From Prolixibacteraceae bacterium (lineage in GTDB: Bacteria > Bacteroidota > Bacteroidia > Bacteroidales > Prolixibacteraceae): a DNA stretch of 62,320 bases. Location: assembly GCA_028377305.1 (NCBI GenBank), contig JAONJW010000012.1, forward strand, positions 1 to 62,320, given 5' to 3'. Shown here one piece after another: positions 1-9,881 of this stretch (positions are counted from its first letter, which is position 1; each line of letters begins with the position of its first letter). The translations under genes were made by a program, and so were the position numbers. A model generated the notes under the pieces. The model saw nothing but the letters and a program-made list of their open reading frames with translations, made no database searches and was not told where the DNA came from.

Positions 1-841
1 CTATGCATTACAGTTGGCTTCGGAGGGAGTCAGAGTAGCGAAGAAGTCAATTGAAACAATATCCTCTTCTTATAAAGTTGTTTCTTCAATGAAAAGAGAG
101 GGATTGGTAACCCAAGCAGATGTCTCTCTAACAAAAGTCCATGAGCTCAAAGCTAAAAATCAATTGATCAGTGCTGAGAGTAATTTGCGGAAAGCCAATC
201 GATATTTAGTGTTTTTGTTGCGATTAGAGGATGGCACTCAGATTACCCCGTCTGACATGATTGGGCAGATCACAGAGCATGTGCTGATGCCTGATTTGAT
301 GATTGCCTCTTCTCGTCCTGATTTGATGGCCCAGCGACACTATGTGGACGCACTACACTATAGGGTCAATCAAAACAAATCATCATGGATTCCGTCGTTG
401 AATGCTATGGGAAGTTACTATCTCAATTCCCCAGAAATATTTAATGGAAATAGGAATAGTTATTGGGTAGGTGTCTCGTTGCGATGGGATATCTTCCGTG
501 GCGGAATAACATGGAATCAAAATAAGAAGCACAAAGCTGAATACCAGAAGGCCCAAAATCAACTGGATCAGATGGAAGAGAAAGCCAATATGGAACTACA
601 GAATACGATCGATCAGATTAAGGTCTATGAGCAACAAGTTCAAATTATGTATGAAGCTTTTCTACACTCTCAAGAGACCTATTCCATTAAGTACAATCGT
701 TATGCTGAAGGGTTAGAAAAGACCAGTGATCTTCTTACTTATCAAACAGAGATGGAGCAGATGCAATGGCGTTACTTACAGTCACGGTACCAATATGCGT
801 TAGCAAATTTTCAATTAGAATTAATACTTAAAACCAAATGA
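1..841 (+). CDS. TolC-family outer membrane efflux protein, 5' end outside window
   Basis: C-terminal 279 residues of a TolC/OprM-like outer membrane channel; the frame is open from base 2, so the gene begins upstream. The sequence is the long amphipathic coiled-coil pattern of the OEP family (heptad-like stretches around AEYQKAQNQLDQMEEKAN and the SYYLNSPEIFNG/WVGVSLRWDIFRGG strand region). SSRPDLMAQRHYVDAL matches the SRPDL segment typical of the second OEP repeat. It should form the outer-membrane duct of the efflux pump encoded by the next two genes on the same strand. A 185-base gap separates it from the adaptor gene, wider than the 8 bases between adaptor and pump. Family identification is firm; substrate is unknown. 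Confidence 0.9.
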   Translation, partial: YALQLASEGVRVAKKSIETISSSYKVVSSMKREGLVTQADVSLTKVHELKAKNQLISAESNLRKANRYLVFLLRLEDGTQITPSDMIGQITEHVLMPDLMIASSRPDLMAQRHYVDALHYRVNQNKSSWIPSLNAMGSYYLNSPEIFNGNRNSYWVGVSLRWDIFRGGITWNQNKKHKAEYQKAQNQLDQMEEKANMELQNTIDQIKVYEQQVQIMYEAFLHSQETYSIKYNRYAEGLEKTSDLLTYQTEMEQMQWRYLQSRYQYALANFQLELILKTK

Positions 842-1026
842 ACAAGAAATAAGCTATATGCCAGCGTTCTCTTTTAGTTATGGACTGTTTAAAAACTCCT
901 TAGGAGAGGCAAAACTTCCATTTTTATACCTCGTATAACCAAAATATACCAGGAGGCTATGTAGCTCACTTCTTAAGTCAATGGATATAAATAATAAAGA
1001 TATTAGAATCATAAAATACTGAAATC

Positions 1027-2100
1027 ATGAAATGGACCAATATCGTAATGATACTATTTTTCTGGGGCATGCTATTATCTTGTGGCTCAAGAAATAGTGA
1101 ACAGAAGAATATCCCAACATCTAAAGTGGTGGAGACCGTGGTGGTAGAAAAGGGTGAAGTCTTACGACCTCAAACTTTAGCGGGAACCATCTACGCTGAT
1201 GAGTCGGCAGACTTAAGTACTAAATTGATAGGAACTATAGAGATGCTAAGAGTAAAGCCCGGAGATCATGTGAAAAAAGGACAACTACTGGTGAAGATAG
1301 ATAATAAAGAGTTGATTGCTTCTTTAACCACTGCCAAAGCTTCTTTGGAACAGACGACTTCTAGACTTCAGTTGGTGGAGAAAAATTATGGACGTATGGA
1401 GCGTCTTCTTACCGAGGAGAGCATCACTCAAAGTGAATTTGATAAGGTCTCTTTAGAGCTTCAAGTGAGTAAAGAACAACAAACTCAAGCCAAGGCGCAA
1501 GTAGAGAAAGTGAAGAGTCTGTTGAGAGAGAGCCGAATTGTGGCTCCTTTTGATGGTGTGATTACCAATAAATATGTTAGTCAAGGGAGCTATGCATCTC
1601 CTGGACATCCTATCTTATCCATCGCAAATACCAACGTCTACAATGTGGTGTTCTTTCTCCCTGAAGAGCAACATCACCTTTTAACAGAGGGAGATATTTG
1701 TGAGGTCTCGGTCAGAGGATCTAATATCCAATATGGAGCCAAGGTAACCCATATTGCTGCCACTGGGAAACTTCATAATGGTCAAATAAGGGTCGTGGCG
1801 ACAATTCTTGAGAAGAATCATGATTTAGGGGATGGGATCTATGCAACAGTTATATTGCCTAATTTAAAATCGCAACAGATCATGATTCCTGCTTCCGCAT
1901 TGGTTCGTCACGGAGCATTAACAGGAGTATTTATTGTAGCCGAAAATAGAAGGGCTCTTCTACAATGGATTCGTTTAGGTGAAGTAAACAAGGACAAATG
2001 GTGTGTAATCTCAGGACTAGATGAAGGAACCGTGATTGTCAATCATCCGCCAGTATCATTAAGGGATGGAGATCTGTTAGATACGAACTCGTTGAACTAA
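1027..2100 (+). CDS. RND efflux periplasmic adaptor (membrane fusion) lipoprotein
   Basis: 357 residues. The N-terminus has a hydrophobic stretch ending in LLSC (Cys19), a lipobox, so the mature protein is probably tethered by lipid in the inner-membrane periplasmic leaflet. A lipoyl/barrel-sandwich half-motif (IEMLRVKPGDHVKKGQLLVKID, about residues 76-97), a helical hairpin (about 100-170), the second lipoyl half (SRIVAPFDGVITNKYVSQGS) and beta-barrel and membrane-proximal domains follow in the order expected for the HlyD/AcrA family. It links the RND pump to the TolC-like channel. It lies 8 bases before the pump gene, so the two are almost certainly co-transcribed and probably translationally linked. 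Substrate cannot be read from sequence. Confidence 0.93.
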   Translation: MKWTNIVMILFFWGMLLSCGSRNSEQKNIPTSKVVETVVVEKGEVLRPQTLAGTIYADESADLSTKLIGTIEMLRVKPGDHVKKGQLLVKIDNKELIASLTTAKASLEQTTSRLQLVEKNYGRMERLLTEESITQSEFDKVSLELQVSKEQQTQAKAQVEKVKSLLRESRIVAPFDGVITNKYVSQGSYASPGHPILSIANTNVYNVVFFLPEEQHHLLTEGDICEVSVRGSNIQYGAKVTHIAATGKLHNGQIRVVATILEKNHDLGDGIYATVILPNLKSQQIMIPASALVRHGALTGVFIVAENRRALLQWIRLGEVNKDKWCVISGLDEGTVIVNHPPVSLRDGDLLDTNSLN

Positions 2101-2108
2101 AAGACCAA

Positions 2109-5100
2109 ATGATGAAAGAAGGAATTGCAGGAAAAATATCAAAACAGTTTATCAACTCGAAGTTGACACCTCTGTTGATGCTACTATTCTTAGGGCTTGG
2201 TTTTTACGGAGCATCCCTAACTCCTAGAGAGGAAGAACCTCAGATATCCGTACCCATTGCCGATATATTTATCAGTTATCCCGGTGCGTCTCCTAAAGAG
2301 GTGGCTTCGAGAGTGTCTAAGCCTCTAGAAAAGGTGATATCAAATATCAAAGGGGTGGAGTATGTCTACTCTACCAGCATGAAAGATCAAGCACAATTGG
2401 TGGTTCAGTTCTATGTGGGAGATGATGTGGAGCGAAGTATTGTGAAACTATACAATGAGATTGTCAAACATATGGATCAAATTCCGCAGGGAGTCTCATT
2501 GCCGTTGATCAAGACACGATCGATTGATGATGTACCGGTGATGTCCCTAACACTTTGGAGTGATGCCTACGATGATTATCAGCTTAAACGTATCTCTGAT
2601 GAGGTGGCAAATCAGATGAGTATGATAACCGATATTGCACAAGTAAAGGTCATTGGGGGGCGATCTAGAGAATTCTCTGTGACTTTTGATCCTAACAAAC
2701 TTAGTGCTTATGGACTAGATGCTTCCGTGGTCGCACAACGACTAATGCAAGAGAATGCACAAAAAACGGTAGGATCTTTTTATCAAAACAATCACACCTA
2801 CAGTGTGCAGAGTGGCACTTTTCTTCGGAGTCAGTCCGATTTAGAGAATATTATCGTATCGGTTAAACAGAACACTCCGATCTACCTTAGTCAGGTTGCC
2901 AGCGTGGAGGATGGACCTGGTAAACCGACCCAATATGTGACATTCGGATATGGAGCATCTAATTCAGGATCACCAAATACTTATACAGCATCTACCATCT
3001 CTATTGCCAAACGTAATGGGGCAGATGCCATGCAATTAGCCAATCTCGTATTAGAAAAAGTAGCCCATCTTGAGGGGCGTATTATTCCAAAGGATGTGCA
3101 TGTAGAGGTGACGCGTAACTATGGAGAAACTGCTTCACACAAAGTAAACGAGCTGATGTGGCATCTGTTGGGATCTATCATTGCCGTAACTTTTATTGTG
3201 GCTCTAAGCATGGGGTGGCGTGGAGGATTGGTTGTGTTTCTCTCGGTTCCAGTGACCTTTGCTTTAACTCTATTTGTCTATTACCTGTTGGGTTACACAT
3301 TGAATCGTATTACACTCTTTGCGTTGGTTTTTGTTACCGGAATCGTTGTGGACGACTCCATTATCATCGCCGAGAATATGCATCGACATTTTAAGATGCG
3401 ACAGAAATCTTTTATGGATGCTGCACTTGCTAGTATTAGCGAAGTAGGAAATCCAACGATCCTTGCTACTTTCACCGTGATAGCAGCTGTGCTCCCAATG
3501 GTGGCAGTATCAGGAATGATGGGGCCATATATGAGTCCGATGCCTATTGGAGCTGCATTTGCAATGATCTTCTCTCTTTTGGTTGCGCTAACCATTACCC
3601 CATATATTGCTTATCGTCTTCTCAAGAAGGAGGAGGGAACCGAAATGCATGATGGTAATGAGCTGTCAGGTGTCGAGGCAACTTGGATATATAGGATCTA
3701 TCGAAAAACGATGATGCCGCTACTGGACAGTAAAAAGAAGAGATGGGGGTTCATAGGGGCAGTGGTGATATTGCTTATTGGTTCGATGATGCTTTTCTAC
3801 GTGAAATGGGTGGCGGTGAAGATGTTGCCTTTTGATAATAAAAATGAGTATCAGATCATGGTCGATATGCCTGAGGGCACCACGCTAGAAAAGACATATG
3901 AGGTGACACAAGCACTTGCCAATTATGTGAAAGATCAGCCGGAAGTAGAGATGTACACCAGTTATATTGGTACTGCTTCTCCAATCACATTTAATGGTTT
4001 GGTTCGTCATTACGACCTACGTCAGGCAAGCCATATGGCAGATATTCAGGTGAACCTAACTGATAAATCAACGAGAGATCTACAAAGTCATGATCTAGCA
4101 AAGATGGTTCGTCCAGGATTAGAAAAGATTGCACAACGCTATAGGGCTAAAATTAAAGTGGTCGAGATGCCCCCTGGACCTCCTGTTTTAAGTACACTTG
4201 TAGTCGAAGTTTATGGTCCTGATGCAGAAGAGCAGATCCGAATTGCTCGTAGTGTGGAGCAGATCTTTAATGAGAATCCTAATGTGGTGGATGTCGATAC
4301 CTATATTGAAGACGATACCGATGGATATAAATTGACCATAGATAAACAGAAAGCATTAATACGGGGCGTTTCTCCACAACAGATTGAACAGGTGCTTCAC
4401 ACCTCACTTCATGGTAGCAGTATTATGAATATTATTCAGTCCAATGAAAATACAGAAGTGCCTGTCCATCTTCAATTTGAAGATAAGGCCTACGCTTCGA
4501 TTGAAAGCATTCAGAACATCAAATTACTATCACAATCGGGTGCCATGGTCTTTCTAGGCGATGTGGCAAAGGTCGAGAGAGTGAGAGAACCCAAATCAAT
4601 CTATCGAAAGAACCAGCATCCTGTAACCTATGTGACAGCGGAGGTGGCTGGCTCTCTGGAAAGTCCTGTATATCCTATTTTGGATGTCAAAGAGCAGTTA
4701 GAACAGATTCCTGTTAAAGGTCAAGACCACCTGATTGAGATGTTTAATGGACAACCCTTTAATGATGATAAATATGTTGTGAAATGGGATGGTGAGTGGC
4801 AAATTACTTATGATGTCTTTCGTGATCTAGGTGTCGCCTTTGCGGTGGTACTAGTGGTGATATATATGTTGATCATCGGGTGGTTTCAAGACTATAAGGT
4901 GCCAATCATTATGATGATATCCATACCCTTATCTTTAGGTGGGATCTTAATTGGACACTGGATTATGGGGGCCTACTTCACAGCAACTAGTATGATTGGT
5001 TTGATCGCACTGGCAGGTATCATGGTACGGAATGCAATCCTTCTGGTCGACTTTATTAATCTTAGGCTATTAGAACGGGTCCCTTTGAAGCAGGCGATTA

Positions 5101-5300
5101 TTGAAGCAGGAGCGGTTAGGACTACCCCAATCATTCTCACGGCAGGCACTGTGGTGATTGGAGCATTTGTTATTCTCTTTGATCCTATATTCCAAGGACT
5201 GGCGATCTCTTTGATGGGGGGCTCCATCGCTTCTACGGCTCTAACACTAATCATCGTGCCTTTGATCTTTTATATGGGATATCGAAAAAAGTATCAATAA
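2109..5300 (+). CDS. RND-family efflux pump, inner-membrane permease subunit
   Basis: 1063 residues, the usual length of AcrB/HAE-type pumps. It has the opening transmembrane helix (LTPLLMLLFLGLGFYGA), the porter-domain signature PGASPKEVASRVSKPLE, and the TM4 proton-relay motif GIVVDDSIIIAEN with the paired aspartates. The C-terminal repeat carries GLIALAGIMVRNAILLVDFIN and ends with TM12. The proton-driven trimer should export a substrate through the adaptor and the TolC-like channel encoded just upstream. Two ATGs (2109 and 2112) are possible starts. A strong hairpin just downstream ends the operon. The PREEEPQISVP start of the porter domain is common in Bacteroidota pumps of unknown substrate. 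Confidence 0.95.
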   Translation: MMKEGIAGKISKQFINSKLTPLLMLLFLGLGFYGASLTPREEEPQISVPIADIFISYPGASPKEVASRVSKPLEKVISNIKGVEYVYSTSMKDQAQLVVQFYVGDDVERSIVKLYNEIVKHMDQIPQGVSLPLIKTRSIDDVPVMSLTLWSDAYDDYQLKRISDEVANQMSMITDIAQVKVIGGRSREFSVTFDPNKLSAYGLDASVVAQRLMQENAQKTVGSFYQNNHTYSVQSGTFLRSQSDLENIIVSVKQNTPIYLSQVASVEDGPGKPTQYVTFGYGASNSGSPNTYTASTISIAKRNGADAMQLANLVLEKVAHLEGRIIPKDVHVEVTRNYGETASHKVNELMWHLLGSIIAVTFIVALSMGWRGGLVVFLSVPVTFALTLFVYYLLGYTLNRITLFALVFVTGIVVDDSIIIAENMHRHFKMRQKSFMDAALASISEVGNPTILATFTVIAAVLPMVAVSGMMGPYMSPMPIGAAFAMIFSLLVALTITPYIAYRLLKKEEGTEMHDGNELSGVEATWIYRIYRKTMMPLLDSKKKRWGFIGAVVILLIGSMMLFYVKWVAVKMLPFDNKNEYQIMVDMPEGTTLEKTYEVTQALANYVKDQPEVEMYTSYIGTASPITFNGLVRHYDLRQASHMADIQVNLTDKSTRDLQSHDLAKMVRPGLEKIAQRYRAKIKVVEMPPGPPVLSTLVVEVYGPDAEEQIRIARSVEQIFNENPNVVDVDTYIEDDTDGYKLTIDKQKALIRGVSPQQIEQVLHTSLHGSSIMNIIQSNENTEVPVHLQFEDKAYASIESIQNIKLLSQSGAMVFLGDVAKVERVREPKSIYRKNQHPVTYVTAEVAGSLESPVYPILDVKEQLEQIPVKGQDHLIEMFNGQPFNDDKYVVKWDGEWQITYDVFRDLGVAFAVVLVVIYMLIIGWFQDYKVPIIMMISIPLSLGGILIGHWIMGAYFTATSMIGLIALAGIMVRNAILLVDFINLRLLERVPLKQAIIEAGAVRTTPIILTAGTVVIGAFVILFDPIFQGLAISLMGGSIASTALTLIIVPLIFYMGYRKKYQ

Positions 5301-5342
5301 TTAGTAGAATTTAAATTGAAGAGGTAGAAGACTCTTCCCGAT

Positions 5343-5376
5343 AAAAGAGCAGGTATCACACGATATCTGCTCTTTT
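5343..5376 (+). terminator. Terminator of the RND efflux operon
   Basis: Fifteen-base-pair stem (AAAAGAGCAGGTATC with GATATCTGCTCTTTT, one G-T pair) and a 4-base loop, 42 bases after the pump stop codon. The A-start/T-end arms give the U-rich 3' side of an intrinsic terminator. Confidence 0.75.
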
Positions 5377-5687
5377 AGCATGGTGCTATATGCCATTCTT
5401 TTGATCGACTTAAAATAGCACCCTGACATGTTTGATATAGAGGGTAGAAAGCATCTCTCTAGTAGCCTTCATTGGTTTTACGATCATAAATTATTGTCAA
5501 ACAGGAAAGGGACAAGTTATGTATTTTGCATCTCGTTTATTATCTTCGAATTATAAAATAAATGATGAACCAATCGACGAATTTATTACCTCATTGATTT
5601 GGAGTATTAATATATAGTAATGATATCATGTAACATGCATGGTATTAGTGGATAAGGTAACATAAGATTATTTAAATATTAAGATAG
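5377..5687. other. Non-coding gap before the cytochrome operon
   Basis: About 310 AT-rich bases without a credible reading frame. It should hold the promoter and leader of the cytochrome b operon. No full -33/-7 pair was recognised. Confidence 0.5.
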
Positions 5688-6941
5688 ATGGAGTTTGAAA
5701 AGTTTATATTGCACTTGCATCCCAAGAAAATTGACCGGCGTGCAGTGAAGTTTAATCGGACTTTTGGTTTGGGTGGCATGCTTGCTTTGTTATTTGTAAT
5801 CATTGCATTTACCGGAGTAATCCTACAATTTTCCTATATCCCTACAGTGGAACATGCATACCCATCGGTTCGAAGCTTAATAGAGCATTCTATCTTTGGT
5901 CAGTTTATTCGAAATCTCCATCACCTATCAGCTAAGTTGATGGTGCTATTCTCATTTCTACATCTACTACGTGTTTACTATTCACAAGGTATTTATGAGC
6001 AGAGGGCAAAGAATTGGGTCTATGGGTTGGTACTTCTATTTTTTGTGTTAGCCTCTAATTTTACAGGCTACCTTCTGCCATGGGACCAGCTATCTTACTG
6101 GGCCGTGACTGTAATTACCCAGATCATCGAATATATTCCATTTGTAGGACATCACTTGGCCAACATGGTTCGTGGCAGTGAGGAAGTGGATGGAAACACA
6201 TTGATTAATTTTTATACACTTCATACTAGTATTCTGCCATTGCTTTTCGTAATCTTTATGAGCATGCACTTCTGGTTGGTGCGAAAAGCAGGGGGGATCG
6301 CTCTTCCAAAGGCAGAGAAGTCTGAGAAGGTCGATGTCGTTCCAAATCTTGTATGGGTTGAGATTATGGTTGGATCGATCTTGATTGCCTCCCTTTTCTT
6401 AGTCGCTGCTTTTTACGAGGCTCCTTTATTAGAACAGGCAAATCCATTAAAGAGTCCCAACCCAAGTAAGGCCCCATGGTACTTCTTAGGTGCTCAAGAG
6501 TTGCTTCTGCACCTTCATCCTATATTTAGTGCGTTGATTGCACCGATTGGGCTTTTTGTTTTTCTATTTCGATTGCCATATTTTAAATATATAGATCTAA
6601 ACGTTGGCGTTTGGTTTAATTCACCTGCAGGAAAGACGATGACGATACAATCGGCTATTGTTAGCTTCATATTTACATTTGTATTGGTCTACCTCTTGGA
6701 TCATTATCTTCATTTTGATACTTGGTTTAAGACAATGCCTAGTGTCGTTACTACTGGAGTCATTCCAATGGTGCTTTATGTATTGCCACTTGGTGGTTTT
6801 TTGCTTTTCCTAAAAAAGAAATATAGTGCAACCAATACGGAAGTTATCATGGCATCCACAACCATCTTATTGGCATCATATGTATGTATGACATTGATTG
6901 CACTGTTGTTGAGGGCTGAAGGGATGCAACTGATTTTTTAA
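5688..6941 (+). CDS. Cytochrome b/b6 subunit of a quinol-oxidising bc-type complex
   Basis: 417 residues with about eight hydrophobic helices, i.e. fused b6-like and subunit IV-like halves. Haem ligands are visible as H78/H92 (HX13H) and H179/H194 (HX14H); the HX14H spacing in the second helix is that of cytochrome b6 and many bacterial menaquinol enzymes rather than mitochondrial cytochrome b. The Qo-site PEWY region is replaced by KAPWYFLGAQELL (about 261-273), a form seen in menaquinol-type enzymes. It should move electrons from (mena)quinol across the membrane. The Rieske gene follows after 19 bases and a multihaem cytochrome after that, so the three form one complex or pathway. Confidence 0.92.
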   Translation: MEFEKFILHLHPKKIDRRAVKFNRTFGLGGMLALLFVIIAFTGVILQFSYIPTVEHAYPSVRSLIEHSIFGQFIRNLHHLSAKLMVLFSFLHLLRVYYSQGIYEQRAKNWVYGLVLLFFVLASNFTGYLLPWDQLSYWAVTVITQIIEYIPFVGHHLANMVRGSEEVDGNTLINFYTLHTSILPLLFVIFMSMHFWLVRKAGGIALPKAEKSEKVDVVPNLVWVEIMVGSILIASLFLVAAFYEAPLLEQANPLKSPNPSKAPWYFLGAQELLLHLHPIFSALIAPIGLFVFLFRLPYFKYIDLNVGVWFNSPAGKTMTIQSAIVSFIFTFVLVYLLDHYLHFDTWFKTMPSVVTTGVIPMVLYVLPLGGFLLFLKKKYSATNTEVIMASTTILLASYVCMTLIALLLRAEGMQLIF

Positions 6942-6960
6942 TTTAGAACACACCGTAAGG

Positions 6961-7422
6961 ATGAAATTCAATAGAAGAAAATTTATCACAAGATTATTGG
7001 TTTTAGTTGCATCCATTGAGGCGATTTTTATTGTGAAAAATGGCGTAAGTAAATCGCAACATAATTCGAGCAAAAAAGAGTTGTTTAATGCCGGAAAAGC
7101 GGATGCATTTGAACCCAATGGGTTATATCCATTTACAACAGGTAAGTTCTATTTGAAGAGGTTTCCTGATGGAGGTTTTCTAGCCATGTCTGTCAAATGT
7201 ACCCATTTGGGATGTGTTGTAAATATCAATAACAAAACACGAGGATTTAATTGTCCTTGCCATGCATCCCAATTTAATGCATTTGGTGAGGTGATCGCTT
7301 CTCCTGCAACACGACCATTGGATATATTTCCCATAACCATCGAAAAAGGAGAGATCCTAGTCGATATTGCGAAGCCGATAAAAAGAACAAGTTTTGAGAA
7401 ATCACAATTAACCTACGTATAG
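6961..7422 (+). CDS. Rieske [2Fe-2S] iron-sulfur subunit
   Basis: 153 residues. An N-terminal RRKF followed by a hydrophobic helix (about 10-25) looks like a twin-arginine-type membrane anchor. Cluster ligands are plain: C80-T-H82-L-G-C85 and C98-P-C100-H101, with C80, H82, C98 and H101 as iron ligands and C85/C100 as the usual disulfide. The protein accepts the first electron from quinol at the Qo site of the cytochrome b just upstream and passes it to a c-type cytochrome. Its stop codon is immediately followed by the ATG of the octahaem cytochrome, so translation of the two is probably coupled. Confidence 0.94.
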   Translation: MKFNRRKFITRLLVLVASIEAIFIVKNGVSKSQHNSSKKELFNAGKADAFEPNGLYPFTTGKFYLKRFPDGGFLAMSVKCTHLGCVVNINNKTRGFNCPCHASQFNAFGEVIASPATRPLDIFPITIEKGEILVDIAKPIKRTSFEKSQLTYV

Positions 7423-9717
7423 ATGGAAAATAAAAAAAGAACAGAGAGAATTAGTCTGATCGCTTTTGTGATAGCTCTGCTAGCGGTTCCTTTATATGTG
7501 ATGGTGAAGAGTTCTCAGGTTAATGCTCACGATCATGCTGAAGCAACCTTTGTTGGGAAAGAGAGTTGTAAGGAGTGTCACCTAAGTGAGTATAACGATT
7601 GGGTTGGTTCAGATCATGATAAAGCAATGGGGTTTGCCAACGACTCTACGGTTTTAGGAGACTTCAACAACCAGACGGTTCAATATAATGGAATGACCCA
7701 CAAACTGTATAAGAGAGACGATCGTTTTTATGCTTTGACCGATGGGGAAGATGGTAAAATGAAGGAGTTCGAGATCAAATATGTATTTGGTCACTATCCC
7801 CTACAACAATATCTTGTTGAGTTTGATGGGGGACGTTTACAGACGCTTCCATTGACATGGAACTCCAAAGATAGTGTGTGGTATCATATGGCTGCAACTG
7901 TGTATAAGGATGATATTATTGAACATACTAACTGGTTACATTGGACCAATCAAGCACAAAATTGGAATAGTATGTGTGCCGATTGTCACTCAACGAACCT
8001 GAAGAAAGGCTATGATTTCGAGAATGATAGCTATCACACCACATGGAGTGAAATCAATGTGAGTTGTGAAGCGTGTCATGGACCTGCGTCTAACCATATT
8101 GCATGGGCTAACAAAGCGGAGTATGCTAGAGAAGATGATAACAATTATGGGTTGGTGGTACAGACTAGTGGTATTGATAATAAAGAGTTTGTTGATCTGT
8201 GTGTTCGTTGTCACTCCAGAAGAGCATCTTTATCAGACTTCAATCATAGCAAAGACATCTATAACCACTGTATCCCAAATATGCCACATGGGGAAAACTA
8301 CTTCATTGATGGGCAAATATTAGATGAGGATTATATGTATGGATCATTTACTCAGAGTAAGATGTACATGCGTGATGTGAAGTGTAATGATTGTCATAAT
8401 GTGCACAGTACCAAACGACTTTTCGAAGATAATCGTCTCTGTACACAGTGTCACCGTGCCGATGACTATGATACCTATAATCACCACCATCATAAATTAA
8501 AAGGAGAAACAGGGAAAGCGGTGATTGCTAGTGATGGAGTTAAATTTGATGTTGGAGAAGGAGCTAAATGTATTAACTGCCATATGCCTGCTCGTTTCTA
8601 TATGGGGCCAGACTACCGTAATGACCATAGTATTAGGGTACCTCGTCCGGACTTAACAGAGACGTTAGGTACGCCCAATGCATGTAACCAGTGTCATGCG
8701 GACAAAACAACGCAGTGGGCGGAAAACAAATTAATACAGTGGCATGGAACCAGTAAAAAAGCTCAATATGGTACTGTCTTCCAGGAAGCCCAAACAGGAA
8801 GTCAGAAAGGATATGAGGGATTGGTTCACATATACAACGATGAAGTCTATCCTGAAGTGATTCGTGCGATTGCTGTTCAGTTACTTGGATTGCACTATCC
8901 GGAACAAGGGAAGCCGATTCTTTTCGATGCCTTGAACAATATCAATGGACACATCAGATATAATGCACTACATAGTCTCACAGTAAACGACCCGGAATCG
9001 ATGAATAAGGTATTAGGCATGTTGAATGATGCCTCCAAAGCTATTCGTACTGACTGTGCAGCAAAGCTCGTTAGTGTGGATAAGCAGCAGATCCCTTCCA
9101 AATATCGTAAAGCATTGGATCGAGCAACCAAAGAGTATAAAGAGGTCTTGGAGTATGGTGCTGATTTTCCAACGGGAAAATTCAATCTTGCGAACTATTA
9201 CTATAATACAAAGCAGATTGATAAGGCACAAAAATTCTACGAAAGAGCTTTAGAACAAGATGAACTATTTAATCCGGTAAAGATTAATTTGGCAATACTA
9301 TATAATGGCAAAGGTGAGTTTAAAAAGGCCGAAGAGCTATTAAAGGACTACTTGAAGAATGTTCCTAATGACGGAGGTGCAACATTCACCTATGCGTTAT
9401 TTTTATCGGAACGCAAACGATATGATGAGTCGATGATATATCTCATTAAGGCATCTAAACTTTCTCCTGACAATCCTCGAATCTTGTATAATATTGCGAT
9501 GATGTATGACTTCAGAGATGATCGACCTAACGCCATTAAATATCTTAAGTCGGCTATAGAGATCACTCCAGAAGATCCAAACCTCTATATGTCATTATTG
9601 AATCTATACAACAAGTATGGTCAGAGAACCGAGATGAAGAACATGGCTAGAACCATCTTGAAGAATTTTCCAAATATAAATTCAAAAGCCAACCTAGAGG
9701 CACTCCTAAATCAATAA
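7423..9717 (+). CDS. Octahaem c-type cytochrome with HEAT-like and TPR C-terminus
   Basis: 764 residues. An N-terminal signal/anchor helix (about 10-28) is followed by eight CxxCH haem sites starting at residues 49, 185, 215, 260, 321, 340, 383 and 421. The segment around haems 2 and 3 (NWNSMCADCHSTNL, TTWSEINVSCEACHGPASNH) belongs to a widespread multihaem/TPR cytochrome family. After about residue 455 come HEAT-like helices and then several tetratricopeptide repeats to the end, which usually bind a partner. Its start directly abuts the Rieske stop codon. It probably takes the place of cytochrome c1 or acts as the periplasmic electron outlet of the complex. Terminal acceptor is unknown; haem ligands beyond the CxxCH histidines were not assigned. 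Confidence 0.9.
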   Translation: MENKKRTERISLIAFVIALLAVPLYVMVKSSQVNAHDHAEATFVGKESCKECHLSEYNDWVGSDHDKAMGFANDSTVLGDFNNQTVQYNGMTHKLYKRDDRFYALTDGEDGKMKEFEIKYVFGHYPLQQYLVEFDGGRLQTLPLTWNSKDSVWYHMAATVYKDDIIEHTNWLHWTNQAQNWNSMCADCHSTNLKKGYDFENDSYHTTWSEINVSCEACHGPASNHIAWANKAEYAREDDNNYGLVVQTSGIDNKEFVDLCVRCHSRRASLSDFNHSKDIYNHCIPNMPHGENYFIDGQILDEDYMYGSFTQSKMYMRDVKCNDCHNVHSTKRLFEDNRLCTQCHRADDYDTYNHHHHKLKGETGKAVIASDGVKFDVGEGAKCINCHMPARFYMGPDYRNDHSIRVPRPDLTETLGTPNACNQCHADKTTQWAENKLIQWHGTSKKAQYGTVFQEAQTGSQKGYEGLVHIYNDEVYPEVIRAIAVQLLGLHYPEQGKPILFDALNNINGHIRYNALHSLTVNDPESMNKVLGMLNDASKAIRTDCAAKLVSVDKQQIPSKYRKALDRATKEYKEVLEYGADFPTGKFNLANYYYNTKQIDKAQKFYERALEQDELFNPVKINLAILYNGKGEFKKAEELLKDYLKNVPNDGGATFTYALFLSERKRYDESMIYLIKASKLSPDNPRILYNIAMMYDFRDDRPNAIKYLKSAIEITPEDPNLYMSLLNLYNKYGQRTEMKNMARTILKNFPNINSKANLEALLNQ

Positions 9718-9738
9718 TAGAGGGAGTTATGGATATAC

Positions 9739-9775
9739 AAAGGCAGGTTGAACATTAAGGTTTAGCCTGCCCTTT
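9739..9775 (+). terminator. Possible terminator of the cytochrome operon
   Basis: Imperfect stem AAAGGCAGG with CCTGCCCTTT (one bulged C), 20 bases after the octahaem cytochrome stop. There is no long T tract, so the call is moderate. Confidence 0.45.
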
Positions 9776-9881
9776 GAGGAAGCTCCATTTTGGATATACT
9801 TTTTTTCTCTAATTCGGTTAGATTGATCTGCCTGATAGTCTCTGTCCAAATCGAGAAAAGTAGTTTTTGTTGTCTAGTGAT

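Noticed and set aside
857-937. Small forward frame of 26 codons between the channel and adaptor genes
   Set aside because: Too short and featureless to support.
3293-3595. Minus-strand frames inside the RND pump gene (also 4973-5254)
   Set aside because: They mirror the transmembrane codons of the pump and have no start signals.
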